Source: an uncultured Collinsella sp. (lineage in GTDB: Bacteria; Actinomycetota; Coriobacteriia; Coriobacteriales; Coriobacteriaceae). From it: a stretch of 64,000 nt of DNA. Shown here in pieces: positions 55,011-63,440 of this stretch (position 1 is its first letter; the number at the start of each line of letters is the position of its first letter). The translations under genes were made by a program, and so were the position numbers. Location of the stretch: the NCBI GenBank assembly GCA_900545555.1, contig UQZI01000001.1:1-64000 (forward strand), read 5' to 3'. The notes under the pieces are model-generated. The model saw nothing but the letters and a program-made list of their open reading frames with translations. It ran no database searches and was not told the origin of the DNA.

Positions 55011-55712
55011 ATGATCGAGATGAATGCTGTTGCCGCCGGTACCGAGCTCGACGCGGCGCGTGATGCGGGCCGCGAGGGCATGTCTGCGGGCTGGTGCGCG
55101 CGGAGCGCGGGCGATGCATCGCTGACGTTTTCGCTGGTCGTGCGCCCCGATGTGAATATGCACGCCTTCCACGGCCTGCCGTTTGTGGCCGCGATGGGCA
55201 TGATGGACGCGCTCGTGGGCACGGCATCGACGCCGGGCCTGGGCCTTGCCGGTAAGGTGGGTATCCAGTGGCCGAGTGACATCGTGTGCGGTGCGCCTGC
55301 GTTTGAGGCGTCGCTCGCGCGTGTTGCCGTGAACGGCGGTGCCGGTGCTGCGGGCATGTTTGCCGCGGTGACGGTTGATATTGAGCGTGCGGCGCTGGGT
55401 GAGCTTGGTGTGGATATGGCAGATGAGGCGCTGATCGAGGCATTGGCCGCCGCCGTGCTGGTCCGCGTGGACACCTGGGCGGTTGCCGCCAACACACCAC
55501 AGGGCGCTGCCGGCCCGCTGGCTCCGGTGCTGGGCGAGTACTTTGACATGGTGCCACTGTTGGGTCGTCAGGTCGCGGCGGTGTCGCCCAACGGTTTGCC
55601 GCTTGCGGTCGGTGTGTTTGCGGGCCTGGACATCTGGGGTCGCGCGACCATCAAGACCGATGCCGGCGAGCAGGAGTTTCCGCCCGAGGCCGTACGGATT
55701 CGCGGACTGTAA
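55011..55712 (+). CDS. BirA-like (biotin/lipoate ligase fold) protein, catalytic motif degenerate
   Basis: A 233-residue protein resembling the catalytic and C-terminal domains of BirA: SLTFSLVVRPDVN, a helix (GLPFVAAMGMMDAL), VGIQWPSDIV in place of KWPNDI, and a C-terminal SH3-like part GLPLAVGVFAGLDIWGRATIKT. The GRGRxGR ATP-binding loop expected near the N-terminus is missing or replaced by a DASLT stretch, and the essential Asn of WPND is Ser. So it may be inactive in biotin transfer or work on another substrate. It starts just after the folPK stop codon and is convergent with coaX, which in other bacteria is often next to birA. Confidence 0.65.
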   Translation: MIEMNAVAAGTELDAARDAGREGMSAGWCARSAGDASLTFSLVVRPDVNMHAFHGLPFVAAMGMMDALVGTASTPGLGLAGKVGIQWPSDIVCGAPAFEASLARVAVNGGAGAAGMFAAVTVDIERAALGELGVDMADEALIEALAAAVLVRVDTWAVAANTPQGAAGPLAPVLGEYFDMVPLLGRQVAAVSPNGLPLAVGVFAGLDIWGRATIKTDAGEQEFPPEAVRIRGL

Positions 55713-55994
55713 CGCGAGGCGCCCGCGCTCAAAGATAACGATGACAACGAAGCCCTCTTCGGCCTGTGCCGGGGAGGGTTTCGCCTATCTGGGGAATGGG
55801 TTGCCAGCGCCCTATTCCTCAAAACTGAAAAATTTTCGTTTTTGAGGAATAGGAAACATGCACGATATCGCTGCGCTGGGCGTATTCGAGGAGTCTCTAT
55901 TCCTCAAAATTGAAAATTTTTCGTTTTTGAGGAATAGGCTTGGCGAACGTTTGCGGGGCTGTGACATCGGGCGTGCTCGACTTAAGCCCCTGCT
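55713..55994. other. Intergenic region with two A/T-rich palindromes
   Basis: About 280 bp between the convergent BirA-like and coaX genes. It holds two CTATTCCTC palindromes (55811-55853 and 55897-55938) and no gene. Confidence 0.65.
55811..55938. repeat. Tandem pair of CTATTCCTCAAAA palindromes
   Basis: Copy 1 at 55811-55853 and copy 2 at 55897-55938 both have stem CTATTCCTCAAAA/TTTTTGAGGAATAG around TGAAAA...TTTTCG. The copies point the same way. The long A and T tracts allow them to act as bidirectional terminators. Confidence 0.8.
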
Positions 55995-56768
55995 CTATCC
56001 CAGCTCCTGCATGCGGCGGTAGATTTCGCAGATGCCCTTGATGGTGAGTTGGCCGTCGACCACGTCGAAGGCGTCGGTCGAATCGGCGACGATGCCGGCG
56101 AGACCGCCCGTGGCGATAACGGTGGCATCCTCGCGGCCCAGCTCGCGCTTCATGCGCGCGACCAGGCCCTCGGCCATGGCGGCAGCGCCCACCACGGCGC
56201 CGACCTTAATGCACTCCTCGGTATCGCGACCGATGGCGTGCTCGGGCGCCTCGAGCGGCACGCTGGCGAGCTTGGCGGCTCGGGTGGCAAGCGCGTCCAT
56301 GGAGATGCGGATGCCCGGCGCGATCGCCCCACCAATGTAATAACCGTCCTCATCGATGACGTCGATATTGGTCGCGGTGCCAAAGTCCACCACGATTGCC
56401 GGCGCGCCGTAGAAAGTCTCGGCCGCAACGGCGTTGGCGACGCGGTCGGCACCAACGGCCTGGGGGCGCGCCGCCCGCAGCTTGGTCACCGCGGCCGTCT
56501 GTGGCCCAATGACGATGGCGTCTGCCGCGATGCGGTCGGCCACGGCGTGCCACTCGCGCGAGAGCTGCGGCACCACGCCCGCAAAGGCGATCGCGTCGAC
56601 CGCGCCGAGCGAGAGGTCGTACATCTTAAAGAAGCCCATCAGGCGCACGTGGATCTCATCGGCGGTGTAGGAGCGGTCGGTGGGCATGCGCCACGACTGC
56701 ACCAGCTTGTCTCCGTCAAACAGGCCCATGGCCGTCTGCGTGTTTCCCATATCGATAGCGAGCAGCAT
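55995..56768 (-). CDS. coaX: Type III pantothenate kinase
   Basis: A 257-residue enzyme that phosphorylates pantothenate, the first step of CoA synthesis. Motifs: MLLAIDMGNTQTAMGLFDG (phosphate loop), AVGADRVANAVAA, IVVDFGTATNIDVID with the catalytic Asp, and GGAIAPGIRISMDALATRAAKL (in parts). The start at 56768 is preferred because GGGAG lies six bases upstream; the longer frame that runs through the tRNA region is an artefact. No feedback-sensitive type I CoaA is in the window. Confidence 0.93.
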   Translation of the reverse strand: MLLAIDMGNTQTAMGLFDGDKLVQSWRMPTDRSYTADEIHVRLMGFFKMYDLSLGAVDAIAFAGVVPQLSREWHAVADRIAADAIVIGPQTAAVTKLRAARPQAVGADRVANAVAAETFYGAPAIVVDFGTATNIDVIDEDGYYIGGAIAPGIRISMDALATRAAKLASVPLEAPEHAIGRDTEECIKVGAVVGAAAMAEGLVARMKRELGREDATVIATGGLAGIVADSTDAFDVVDGQLTIKGICEIYRRMQELG

Positions 56769-56904
56769 GTCTACTCCCGGTGTCGGCATAAAAGGACGCG
56801 CACCATTGTATACGTGCCGTCGACGGCGCTCGGCTGCGATTCGTTTACGGTGATAGGGGCTGAGGGGTTTAAATATGAAGAAATTATGCTCTACGAGATT
56901 TTCC

Positions 56905-56933
56905 TTGCCGTTTACCGAACTCCCACGTAATAT
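56905..56933 (+). promoter_or_regulatory. Promoter of tRNA-fMet
   Basis: TTGCCG (56905-56910) and TAATAT (56928-56933) are separated by 17 nt; the mature tRNA starts 31 bp after the -10 box. Confidence 0.65.
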
Positions 56934-56964
56934 TCTTTCTTGCGCACATGAGGCGCCCAGACAT

Positions 56965-57041
56965 TGCGGGGTGGAGCAGTCTGGTAGCTCGCCGGGCTCA
57001 TAACCCGGAGGTCGTAGGTTCAAATCCTGCCCCCGCGACCA
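56965..57041 (+). tRNA. Initiator tRNA-fMet (anticodon CAT)
   Basis: A 77-nt tRNA with encoded CCA. Anticodon loop CTCATAA with stem CCGGG/CCCGG, which includes the three consecutive G-C pairs typical of initiators. T-arm GTAGG-TTCAAAT-CCTGC. Position 1:72 is T.G instead of a Watson-Crick pair, again an initiator trait. A terminator follows at 57050-57083. Confidence 0.93.
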
Positions 57042-57049
57042 AGAACTTG

Positions 57050-57083
57050 CAGCTCGTCGGCCTAGCCGGCGAGCTTTTTTGTT
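57050..57083 (+). terminator. Terminator after tRNA-fMet
   Basis: AGCTCGtCGGC pairs with GCCGgCGAGCT and is followed by TTTTTTGTT. Confidence 0.85.
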
Positions 57084-57131
57084 ATTCCGGGACCGTGTTT
57101 TTCGGTCCAATTCTCAGCCTCTCAAACAAAA

Positions 57132-57349
57132 TCTCGATCTGTAACATCTAGACCCGATTTGGGCGGCTAGGTGTTACAGATTGAGATGTTGAGTCCCCGC
57201 CTGGACGGTTTGTCTAAATCTGTAACACGAGGGATGGATTTTGCCGAGTAACTGTTACAGATTGAGATTTTCTGCCGGGACGGTTTTGGTTTGTCTCAAT
57301 CTGTAACAGTTGCTCGGCAAAATAGGGTCTTACTGTTACAGATCGAGAC
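57132..57349. repeat. Palindrome array 2: three 56-bp units
   Basis: Units at 57132-57187, 57213-57268 and 57294-57349. Arms TCTCGATCTGTAAC, TCTAAATCTGTAAC or TCTCAATCTGTAAC face GTTACAGATTGAGAT or GTTACAGATCGAGAC with a 27-nt loop. Both spacers are 25 bp. The third unit is close to the reverse complement of the second. The layout equals that of array 1. Confidence 0.9.
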
Positions 57350-57489
57350 AAACCGACGGGCCGTCCGCTCCATCCACCTGCCGCCACCTGATATTCGCCG
57401 ATTTTCGTTGTGCCGCTGTACCTCCATGCCATATCCTCTAGACAACTACGCGGCAACATCGCCGCCGCGCCTACAAGAGAGGAATGTCC

Positions 57490-59520
57490 ATGACCGCACC
57501 TGCATCCAAGCTGCTCCAGCCCATTACGGTTGGCCCCCTTGAGCTCAAGAACCGCATTATGTTCCCGCCGCTTACCACCGGCTACGAGGAGCGCGACGGT
57601 TCCATTGGCGAGCGCAGCCTGGCTTTTTACGAGCGCCTGGCCCGTGGCGGCGTGAGCTACATCGTCATCGGCGACGTCGCTCCCGTCATGACCGCGAGCC
57701 CCACGCCCAAGCTGGCGACCGACGCTCAGATTCCCACGTTTAAGGCGCTGGCCGACGCCGTCCACAAGCACGGCGCCAGGGTCGCGCTGCAGCTGTTCCA
57801 CCCCGAGTACGACGTGCCCGGTGTCGGCCGCATGGTCATGGGTTCCATGGCCGCCGCCAAGGCCGCGCAGGAGGCCAAGGCCGCCGGCGACGAGGAGACC
57901 TTCGCCGCCAAGATGGCCGAGTCCAACGAGATCCGCAAGCAGGCCTACGCCAAGTTGCACCACGATATGCAGCACTTTGTGAACGAGGCGAGCGTAGAGC
58001 AGCTCACCCAGATCAAGGAGGCCATCGCCGCCTCGGCCGCCCGCGCGCAGCAGGCCGGCATCGACGCCATCGAGGTTCACGGCGACCGTCTGGTGGGTTC
58101 GCTGTGCTCGGCCATCCTCAACCAGCGCACCGACGAGTACGGTGGCTCGTTCGAGAACCGCGTTCGCTATGCGCTCGAGGTCGTCGCCGCCATTAAGGAA
58201 GCCGCGCCGCAGCTGATGGTGGAGTACAAGCTCCCCGTGATCATGGAGAACCCCGACGGCACGCCGCGCGGCAAGGGTGGCCTGCAGCCCGACGAGGCCT
58301 GCGAGTTCGCCAAGCTGCTCGAGGGCGCGGGCATCGACATGATCCAGGTCGCGCAGGCCAACCACACCGGCAACATGGGCGACACCATTCCGCCCATGGG
58401 TGCCATGCCCTACAACTGGACGCTGCCGGTGGCCGAGCGCGTCAAGGCCCTGGTCTCCGTGCCGGTGGCCACCGTCGGCCGTGTTGTTTCGGTCGAGGCC
58501 GGCGAGAAGATTCTTGAGGACGGCGCGGCCGACATTATCGCCTATGGCCGCTCGCTCATGTGCGACCCCGACATTGCGCTGAAGGCCGCCACGGGCGAGC
58601 CCATCCGCGAGTGCCTCAACTGCAACAAGGGCTGCGTCGACGCGATTCAAAACCGCAAGTACATCTCGTGCGTGCTCAATGCCGAGAACGGCGACGAGGC
58701 GACCATCGCCATTAAACCGGGTGAGGGCGACAAGAAGATCGCCGTGGTGGGCGGCGGCATCGCCGGCCTGGAGGCCGCGCGCGTGGCGGCCAAACGCGGC
58801 TACGACGTGACCGTCTATGAGGCGAGCGATCACTTGGGCGGCCAGATTGTGCTGGCGGCCGCGCCTCCGCGCAAGGATGAGATTATGCGCTCGGTCGAGT
58901 ATTACGAGAAGATTCTGCCCGGCCTGGGCGTGAAGGTTGAGCTCAACCATGCCGCTAACCCCACGGATCTCAACGCCGCCGACGCCGCGATTGTGGCTGT
59001 GGGCGCGCACGACGTGGTCATCCCCGTTCCGGGTGCCGACTCGGACAAGGTCGTCTCGAGCTGGGACGTGCTGGCCGGCAAGGTGGAGCTCAGCGGGCGC
59101 GTCGCCGTCATTGGCGGTGGCCTGGTGGGCACCGAGACTGCCGAGTACCTGCTGCAGCACGGCTGCGAGGTGGCGATCGTCGAGATGCTCGACAAGATTG
59201 CCGCAGGCGAGTCCGAGACCATTCTGCCGCTGATTATGAGCGACTTTGCAGAGCACAACGTGGAGCAGCACGTTAAGACCCGCCTGACCGCCATTACCGA
59301 CGAGGGCGTGGAGGCCGTTCGCACCACCGAGGACGGCGCCGAGGAGCCGGTGAAGATCGCCTGCGATTACGTGGTGATGGCCGTGGGCTCCAAGGCCAAC
59401 GCGTTTGACCTGGACGGCGTGACGGTGCCCGTGACCTGCGTGGGCGACTGCTCGGGCGAGCGCACCGCCGATATTGCGAGCGCCATCCGCACGGCGTATC
59501 ACGCGGCCAACGAGCTGTAG
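57490..59520 (+). CDS. Old Yellow Enzyme-type FMN/FAD/[4Fe-4S] oxidoreductase (enoate or enal reductase family)
   Basis: A 676-residue enzyme with an N-terminal FMN TIM-barrel (about 1-370) starting LLQPITVGPLELKNRIMFPPLTTGY and containing GIDAIEVHGDRLVGSLCSAI, with NQRTDEYGGSFENRVRYALE. The Fe-S cluster is C375, C378, C382 and C395 (ECLNCNKGC...YISC). A FAD domain (IAVVGGGIAGLEAARVAAKRG) and an NAD domain (RVAVIGGGLVGTETAEYL) follow. This architecture is that of 2,4-dienoyl-CoA reductase, trimethylamine dehydrogenase and the bile-acid enzymes BaiCD/BaiH. The substrate is not known. The start is at 57490 because GAGAGG is too close to the ATG at 57484. Confidence 0.88.
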   Translation: MTAPASKLLQPITVGPLELKNRIMFPPLTTGYEERDGSIGERSLAFYERLARGGVSYIVIGDVAPVMTASPTPKLATDAQIPTFKALADAVHKHGARVALQLFHPEYDVPGVGRMVMGSMAAAKAAQEAKAAGDEETFAAKMAESNEIRKQAYAKLHHDMQHFVNEASVEQLTQIKEAIAASAARAQQAGIDAIEVHGDRLVGSLCSAILNQRTDEYGGSFENRVRYALEVVAAIKEAAPQLMVEYKLPVIMENPDGTPRGKGGLQPDEACEFAKLLEGAGIDMIQVAQANHTGNMGDTIPPMGAMPYNWTLPVAERVKALVSVPVATVGRVVSVEAGEKILEDGAADIIAYGRSLMCDPDIALKAATGEPIRECLNCNKGCVDAIQNRKYISCVLNAENGDEATIAIKPGEGDKKIAVVGGGIAGLEAARVAAKRGYDVTVYEASDHLGGQIVLAAAPPRKDEIMRSVEYYEKILPGLGVKVELNHAANPTDLNAADAAIVAVGAHDVVIPVPGADSDKVVSSWDVLAGKVELSGRVAVIGGGLVGTETAEYLLQHGCEVAIVEMLDKIAAGESETILPLIMSDFAEHNVEQHVKTRLTAITDEGVEAVRTTEDGAEEPVKIACDYVVMAVGSKANAFDLDGVTVPVTCVGDCSGERTADIASAIRTAYHAANEL

Positions 59521-59595
59521 CTAACATCGCGGCGGGGCGGGGCGGTAGCACGGATCCGCCTCGCCCGGCTGCGTCCCGTCGGGTGTCAACCGGTG

Positions 59596-59632
59596 TGGGG
59601 CCTGCAAGCGCAGCAGGCCCCGCCCTTTTTGT
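59596..59632 (+). terminator. Terminator after the OYE-type gene
   Basis: GGGGCCTGC pairs with GCAGGCCCC around AAGCGCA, followed by GCCCTTTTTGTTTT. Confidence 0.85.
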
Positions 59633-59968
59633 TTTGCTCCGGTGGATGGCAATGCGCGGTAATCATGAGGAGTAAGGACGTCTACTGCCTTGCCGATTGC
59701 TCAAAATTATTGGGGGAGGGGTTAATAACTATATCCTCTATGCCAAAGGACATAAAGAGATGTCAATTTTGTTGACAAGCGAATGACGATTAGCTGCGAG
59801 CCAGCTACCAGCGTAAATAATCGATAAAGAAATGTCGTAAATTGGTGCCAAATGCCCAGATAACACCGCGTCTATTTTAATTAACTGCTTTGAGCAAACA
59901 GTAAAATGCTACTATCTAACTTGCACGTAAGAAAGCAGATTAACGGTTAAGGCTAAGAAGTGGCAGGT
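59633..59968. other. A/T-rich leader of the HTH gene
   Basis: About 335 bp, clearly more A/T-rich than average from about 59690, without a supported gene. A good promoter is at its end: TTGAGC (59890-59895), 17 nt, TATCTA (59913-59918). A 36-codon reading frame at 59665 with several Cys residues has no ribosome-binding site. Confidence 0.5.
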
Positions 59969-60364
59969 ATGTCGGAAGCAACTAGGATTCGCACGCATGC
60001 GCCCGAGGTTAGGCAGCGCGCCGTCGAGATCCTCCAAGAGGGGGTCGGTCATCGCGCCCTCGCCGCGGAGCTCGGCATTCCCCAGGCCACGGCTCGTCAG
60101 TGGGCCCGCGCATATGCCGTGGGCGGTGCCGACGCCGTTCTCAACGCCGGTTCGCATCATCACACCTATTCGTACGAAGTTAAGCTCGCCGTGGTTAAGG
60201 ACCGCTTGGAAAACGGCTTAACGGTTCGCGAGGCCATGATCAAGCACAAGATTCCCAGCGAGTCTTCGGTCAAGGCTTGGTGCCGCCAGTATCGCGAGAG
60301 CGGTGAATCCGCGCTGGTCGATAAGCCGCGCGGTCGCAAGCCGCGCGTTAAAAAGGCGGAATAG
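59969..60364 (+). CDS. Helix-turn-helix protein, transposase-OrfA-like
   Basis: A 131-residue basic protein with two HTH units. The first is at about 10-50 (APEVRQRAVEILQEGVGHRALAAELGIPQATARQWARAY, in parts), the second at about 65-110 (YEVKLAVVKDRLENGLTVREAMIKHKIPSESSVKAWCRQY). It ends in a basic tail KPRGRKPRVKKAE. This double HTH is like InsE/OrfA of IS3-type transposases. There is no orfB, no inverted ends, and a good promoter, so it may be a domesticated regulator. The start at 59969 (MSEATR) is preferred; GTG 59960 is possible. Confidence 0.7.
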   Translation: MSEATRIRTHAPEVRQRAVEILQEGVGHRALAAELGIPQATARQWARAYAVGGADAVLNAGSHHHTYSYEVKLAVVKDRLENGLTVREAMIKHKIPSESSVKAWCRQYRESGESALVDKPRGRKPRVKKAE

Positions 60365-60375
60365 CGAACGGGATG

Positions 60376-60399
60376 GTGCGCCCACAGGGGCGCATTTTT
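60376..60399 (+). terminator. Terminator after the HTH gene
   Basis: TGCGCCC/GGGCGCA stem with an ACAG loop and TTTTTC tail. Confidence 0.8.
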
Positions 60400-60545
60400 C
60401 TTGCCGCTCCTCTGCTCCAATGCGGACAGACTCCTTGCCCCGTACGTCTAAAACTCCCCAGTTGACCGAAAACCCGCCGCCGCTACTCCTCAATTGAGCT
60501 ATAACGTTAAACAATTGCAGCGTTTTTGCATGGGGGAGTGATGGT

Positions 60546-63428
60546 ATGACGCTACTGTATTTCCTTACCCTGTTTCCGCTGGTACCGGCGCTGGGCATGC
60601 TGCTCGCGCGCGGTGACCGAGCCCGCGACGCGGTAGGGCTTGTAGGCTCTGGCATCATTATGGCGGTGACAGTTGTAGTCGCCGTCATGTTTTTTGGCAC
60701 GGGCCCGCAGAGCTTCGAGGTGGCACCCGGCACCTCGCACGTGCTCTCCATCATCAGCTCCGTCATCGACGTCATCCTGTGCGCCGTCATCCTGTACAAC
60801 GCGTACAAATATAGGAACGCGCTCACCACGGTGCTCGGCGTAGTCCAGTTGGTGGGCTCGCTCGCCTTTGCAGCCATGACGCTGCCCGCGGCCGAAGCCG
60901 TCACGGCAACGCCGCTCTACCTGGACTACATGAGCGTGATCATGGTCCTCGCCGTCGGCATTGTCGGCAGCCTGATCTGCGTGTATGCCCTGGGATACAT
61001 GAAGGACTTCCAGGCCCACGACGAGCACGAGGCTGCGCTGCGCGGACAGACCGCGCCCGACCGTCGCCCGCAGTTCCTGGCGCTTATGTTTCTATTCCTC
61101 TCGGCCATGTTCGTCATCGTGACGAGCGACAACCTGGAGTGGCTGTTCTGCGGCTGGGAAATCACCACCGTGTGCTCGTTCCTCATGATTGGCTACACGC
61201 GCACGCCCGAGGCCATCAAAAACGCCTTCACCCAGATCATCCTCAACATGCTGGGTGGCATCGCGTTTTTGGTCGGCCTTATGTTCCTGCACGTCAACGG
61301 CATGCCGTTGACCATCTCGGGCATGATCGAGCTTTCCGGCGCCGGAACCGCGCAATCCGCGCTGCTGGTGATGCCGGTCATCCTGCTGTCGCTCGCCGCG
61401 CTCACCAAGGCCGCACAGATGCCGTTCCACACCTGGCTGCTCGGCGCCATGGTCGCCCCCACGCCCACGAGCGCCCTGCTGCACTCGTCCACCATGGTCA
61501 AGGCCGGCGTGTTCCTGATGGTCAAGCTGAGCCCGCTCTATGCCATCTATCCCGTGACCGGTTTTATGGTCACGAGTGTGGGTGCCATCACGTTTTTACT
61601 CGCTGCCCTCATGGCGATCTCGCAGAGCAACGCCAAGCGCGTGCTTGCGTACTCCACCATTTCCAACCTGGGCCTCATCAGTGCCTGCCTGGGTGTCGGC
61701 GCGCCCGAGGCCGTATGGGCCGCCATCTTCCTGATCCTGTTCCACGCGGTGGCAAAGTCGCTGCTGTTCCTGTGCGTGGGCACGGCCGAACATCATATCG
61801 GCAGCCGCAATATCGAGGACATGGATGGTATGTTCAGCCGCATGCCGCACCTGACGCGTCTGATGATGCTGGGCATCATGGGCATGTTTGTGGCGCCGTT
61901 TGGCATGCTCGTGTCCAAGTGGGGCGCCCTGGTGGCGTTCGCGCAGACCGGCAACGTGCTCATGATCATGGTGCTTGCCTTTGGCTCGGCCGCGACGTTC
62001 TTCTTCTGGGGCAAGTGGCTTGCCAAGCTTTCGGGCGTCGACCCCACGGCTCAAAACGTTGAGGTCAATGTCCATAAGACCGAATGGATGGCCCTCAACA
62101 CCATCGCCGCGCTGCTGATTCTTTGCTGCGTGGCGTTCCCGCTCATCTCGAGCGGCCTGGTGTCGCCTTACTTGGCCATGGTGTTTGGCCGCGTGCCGTA
62201 CGTTATTGGCAAGGACTCCATGTATCTGATGGTGGTTATCGTGGCGTTTATCGCCGTGGTGCTGCTGACTTCATTCCGCGTGAGCAACAAACCGCACGTC
62301 AACGTGTACCTTTCGGGTGTGGGGACCGACAAATATCGCCATTTCCGTGGCTCGATGGGACACGAGGTGAAGGCCGAAAAGCGCAATTGGTACTCGGAGG
62401 ACGCCCTTGGCGAGAAGCGTATTGGCCCCGCGGGTAGCGTCGTGTGTTGCAGCATTATCTTGTTTGCGCTGCTGTGTTGCGCGTGGATTGGGCCCGAGAG
62501 ACTTGCCATGAGCGCGCCCTCGGTGCTGCGCGGTAAGTATTTTGAAGGTTCGGGTGTCGTGGGCATATTTATTGGTACCGTGGCATTTGCCTTGATTGCG
62601 CCGCTTGTGGGAGGCCTGATCGACGGCCTTGACCGCAAGCTTTCGGCCCGCATGCAGGGCCGTGTGGGCCCGCGCCTGCTGCAACCGTTCTACGACGTTG
62701 CCAAGCTGCTGCGCAAGGCCCCTGCCAGCGTAAACACCATGGACGATACCTATATGGCATGCGCGCTCATCTTCACCGTCGTGGGCGGCGGCATCTTTGT
62801 GTCGGGTTCTAACACGCTACTGTGCGCTTTTATGGTGACGCTCGCCGCGATCTTTGTGGTGCTGGCGTCCGCCTCGACGCAAAGCCCGTTTGCCCAGGTC
62901 GGTGCCGACCGCGAGTTGCTGCAGGTCATGAGCTACGAGCCCGCCGTTCTGCTGATGAGCGTGGGCCTGTACCTTGCCACCGATAGCTTTGATTCCATCG
63001 CCGTGACGGGGCAGTCGGCCCCCATCATCGTGTACAGCGCGCCCATTTTCCTCGCGCTGCTCGCGGTGCTTACCATCAAACTGCGCAAGTCGCCGTTCGA
63101 TCTTTCGTACTCGCATCACGCGCATCAGGAGATTGTCCAGGGCGTCGCCACCGAGATGAGCGGCGGCACGCTGGCCAAGATGACCCTTATGCACTGGTGT
63201 GAGACCGTGCTGTTTTTGATGTGGGTGGGCATGTTCTTTGTTTGGGACAACCCGGTGAGCTGGGTCGTAGCCCTGGTCGTGATGGCCGCGACGTATTTTG
63301 TCGAGGTGCTGATCGACAACACCTTCGCACGCAGCACCTGGCGCAGCTGCTTTAAGCTCGGCTGGGGCGTGGCGCTGGTGTTTGGCCTGCTCAACCTTAT
63401 GCCCATCCTCGTCGACGTGTTTATTTAG
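60546..63428 (+). CDS. Fused EchA-EchB membrane subunits (NuoL-like plus NuoH-like)
   Basis: A 960-residue membrane protein with two complex-I-related parts. Residues 1-600 are an antiporter-like NuoL/EchA subunit, including WLFCGWEITTVCSFLMIGY, TKAAQMPFHTWLLGAMVAPT and ALLHSSTMVKAGVFL with Lys residues in the membrane. Residues about 650-960 are a NuoH/EchB subunit, with MQGRVGPRLLQPFYDVAKLL (about 702-721) and ADRELLQVMSYEPAVLLMSVG. The NuoH motif and the order before an EchC gene mark an Ech-type hydrogenase or a related ferredoxin-linked complex. In other Ech operons echA and echB are separate genes. GGGGGAG lies before the ATG. Confidence 0.85.
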   Translation: MTLLYFLTLFPLVPALGMLLARGDRARDAVGLVGSGIIMAVTVVVAVMFFGTGPQSFEVAPGTSHVLSIISSVIDVILCAVILYNAYKYRNALTTVLGVVQLVGSLAFAAMTLPAAEAVTATPLYLDYMSVIMVLAVGIVGSLICVYALGYMKDFQAHDEHEAALRGQTAPDRRPQFLALMFLFLSAMFVIVTSDNLEWLFCGWEITTVCSFLMIGYTRTPEAIKNAFTQIILNMLGGIAFLVGLMFLHVNGMPLTISGMIELSGAGTAQSALLVMPVILLSLAALTKAAQMPFHTWLLGAMVAPTPTSALLHSSTMVKAGVFLMVKLSPLYAIYPVTGFMVTSVGAITFLLAALMAISQSNAKRVLAYSTISNLGLISACLGVGAPEAVWAAIFLILFHAVAKSLLFLCVGTAEHHIGSRNIEDMDGMFSRMPHLTRLMMLGIMGMFVAPFGMLVSKWGALVAFAQTGNVLMIMVLAFGSAATFFFWGKWLAKLSGVDPTAQNVEVNVHKTEWMALNTIAALLILCCVAFPLISSGLVSPYLAMVFGRVPYVIGKDSMYLMVVIVAFIAVVLLTSFRVSNKPHVNVYLSGVGTDKYRHFRGSMGHEVKAEKRNWYSEDALGEKRIGPAGSVVCCSIILFALLCCAWIGPERLAMSAPSVLRGKYFEGSGVVGIFIGTVAFALIAPLVGGLIDGLDRKLSARMQGRVGPRLLQPFYDVAKLLRKAPASVNTMDDTYMACALIFTVVGGGIFVSGSNTLLCAFMVTLAAIFVVLASASTQSPFAQVGADRELLQVMSYEPAVLLMSVGLYLATDSFDSIAVTGQSAPIIVYSAPIFLALLAVLTIKLRKSPFDLSYSHHAHQEIVQGVATEMSGGTLAKMTLMHWCETVLFLMWVGMFFVWDNPVSWVVALVVMAATYFVEVLIDNTFARSTWRSCFKLGWGVALVFGLLNLMPILVDVFI

Positions 63429-63440
63429 GAGGCGGCATCC

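Noticed and set aside
57214..59502. Minus-strand 762-codon open frame over the OYE-type gene
   Set aside because: Shadow of the plus-strand gene, which shows clear FMN, Fe-S and FAD motifs.
59665..59775. Small Cys-containing peptide of 36 residues
   Set aside because: No ribosome-binding site, no conservation can be judged, and it lies in an A/T-rich leader.
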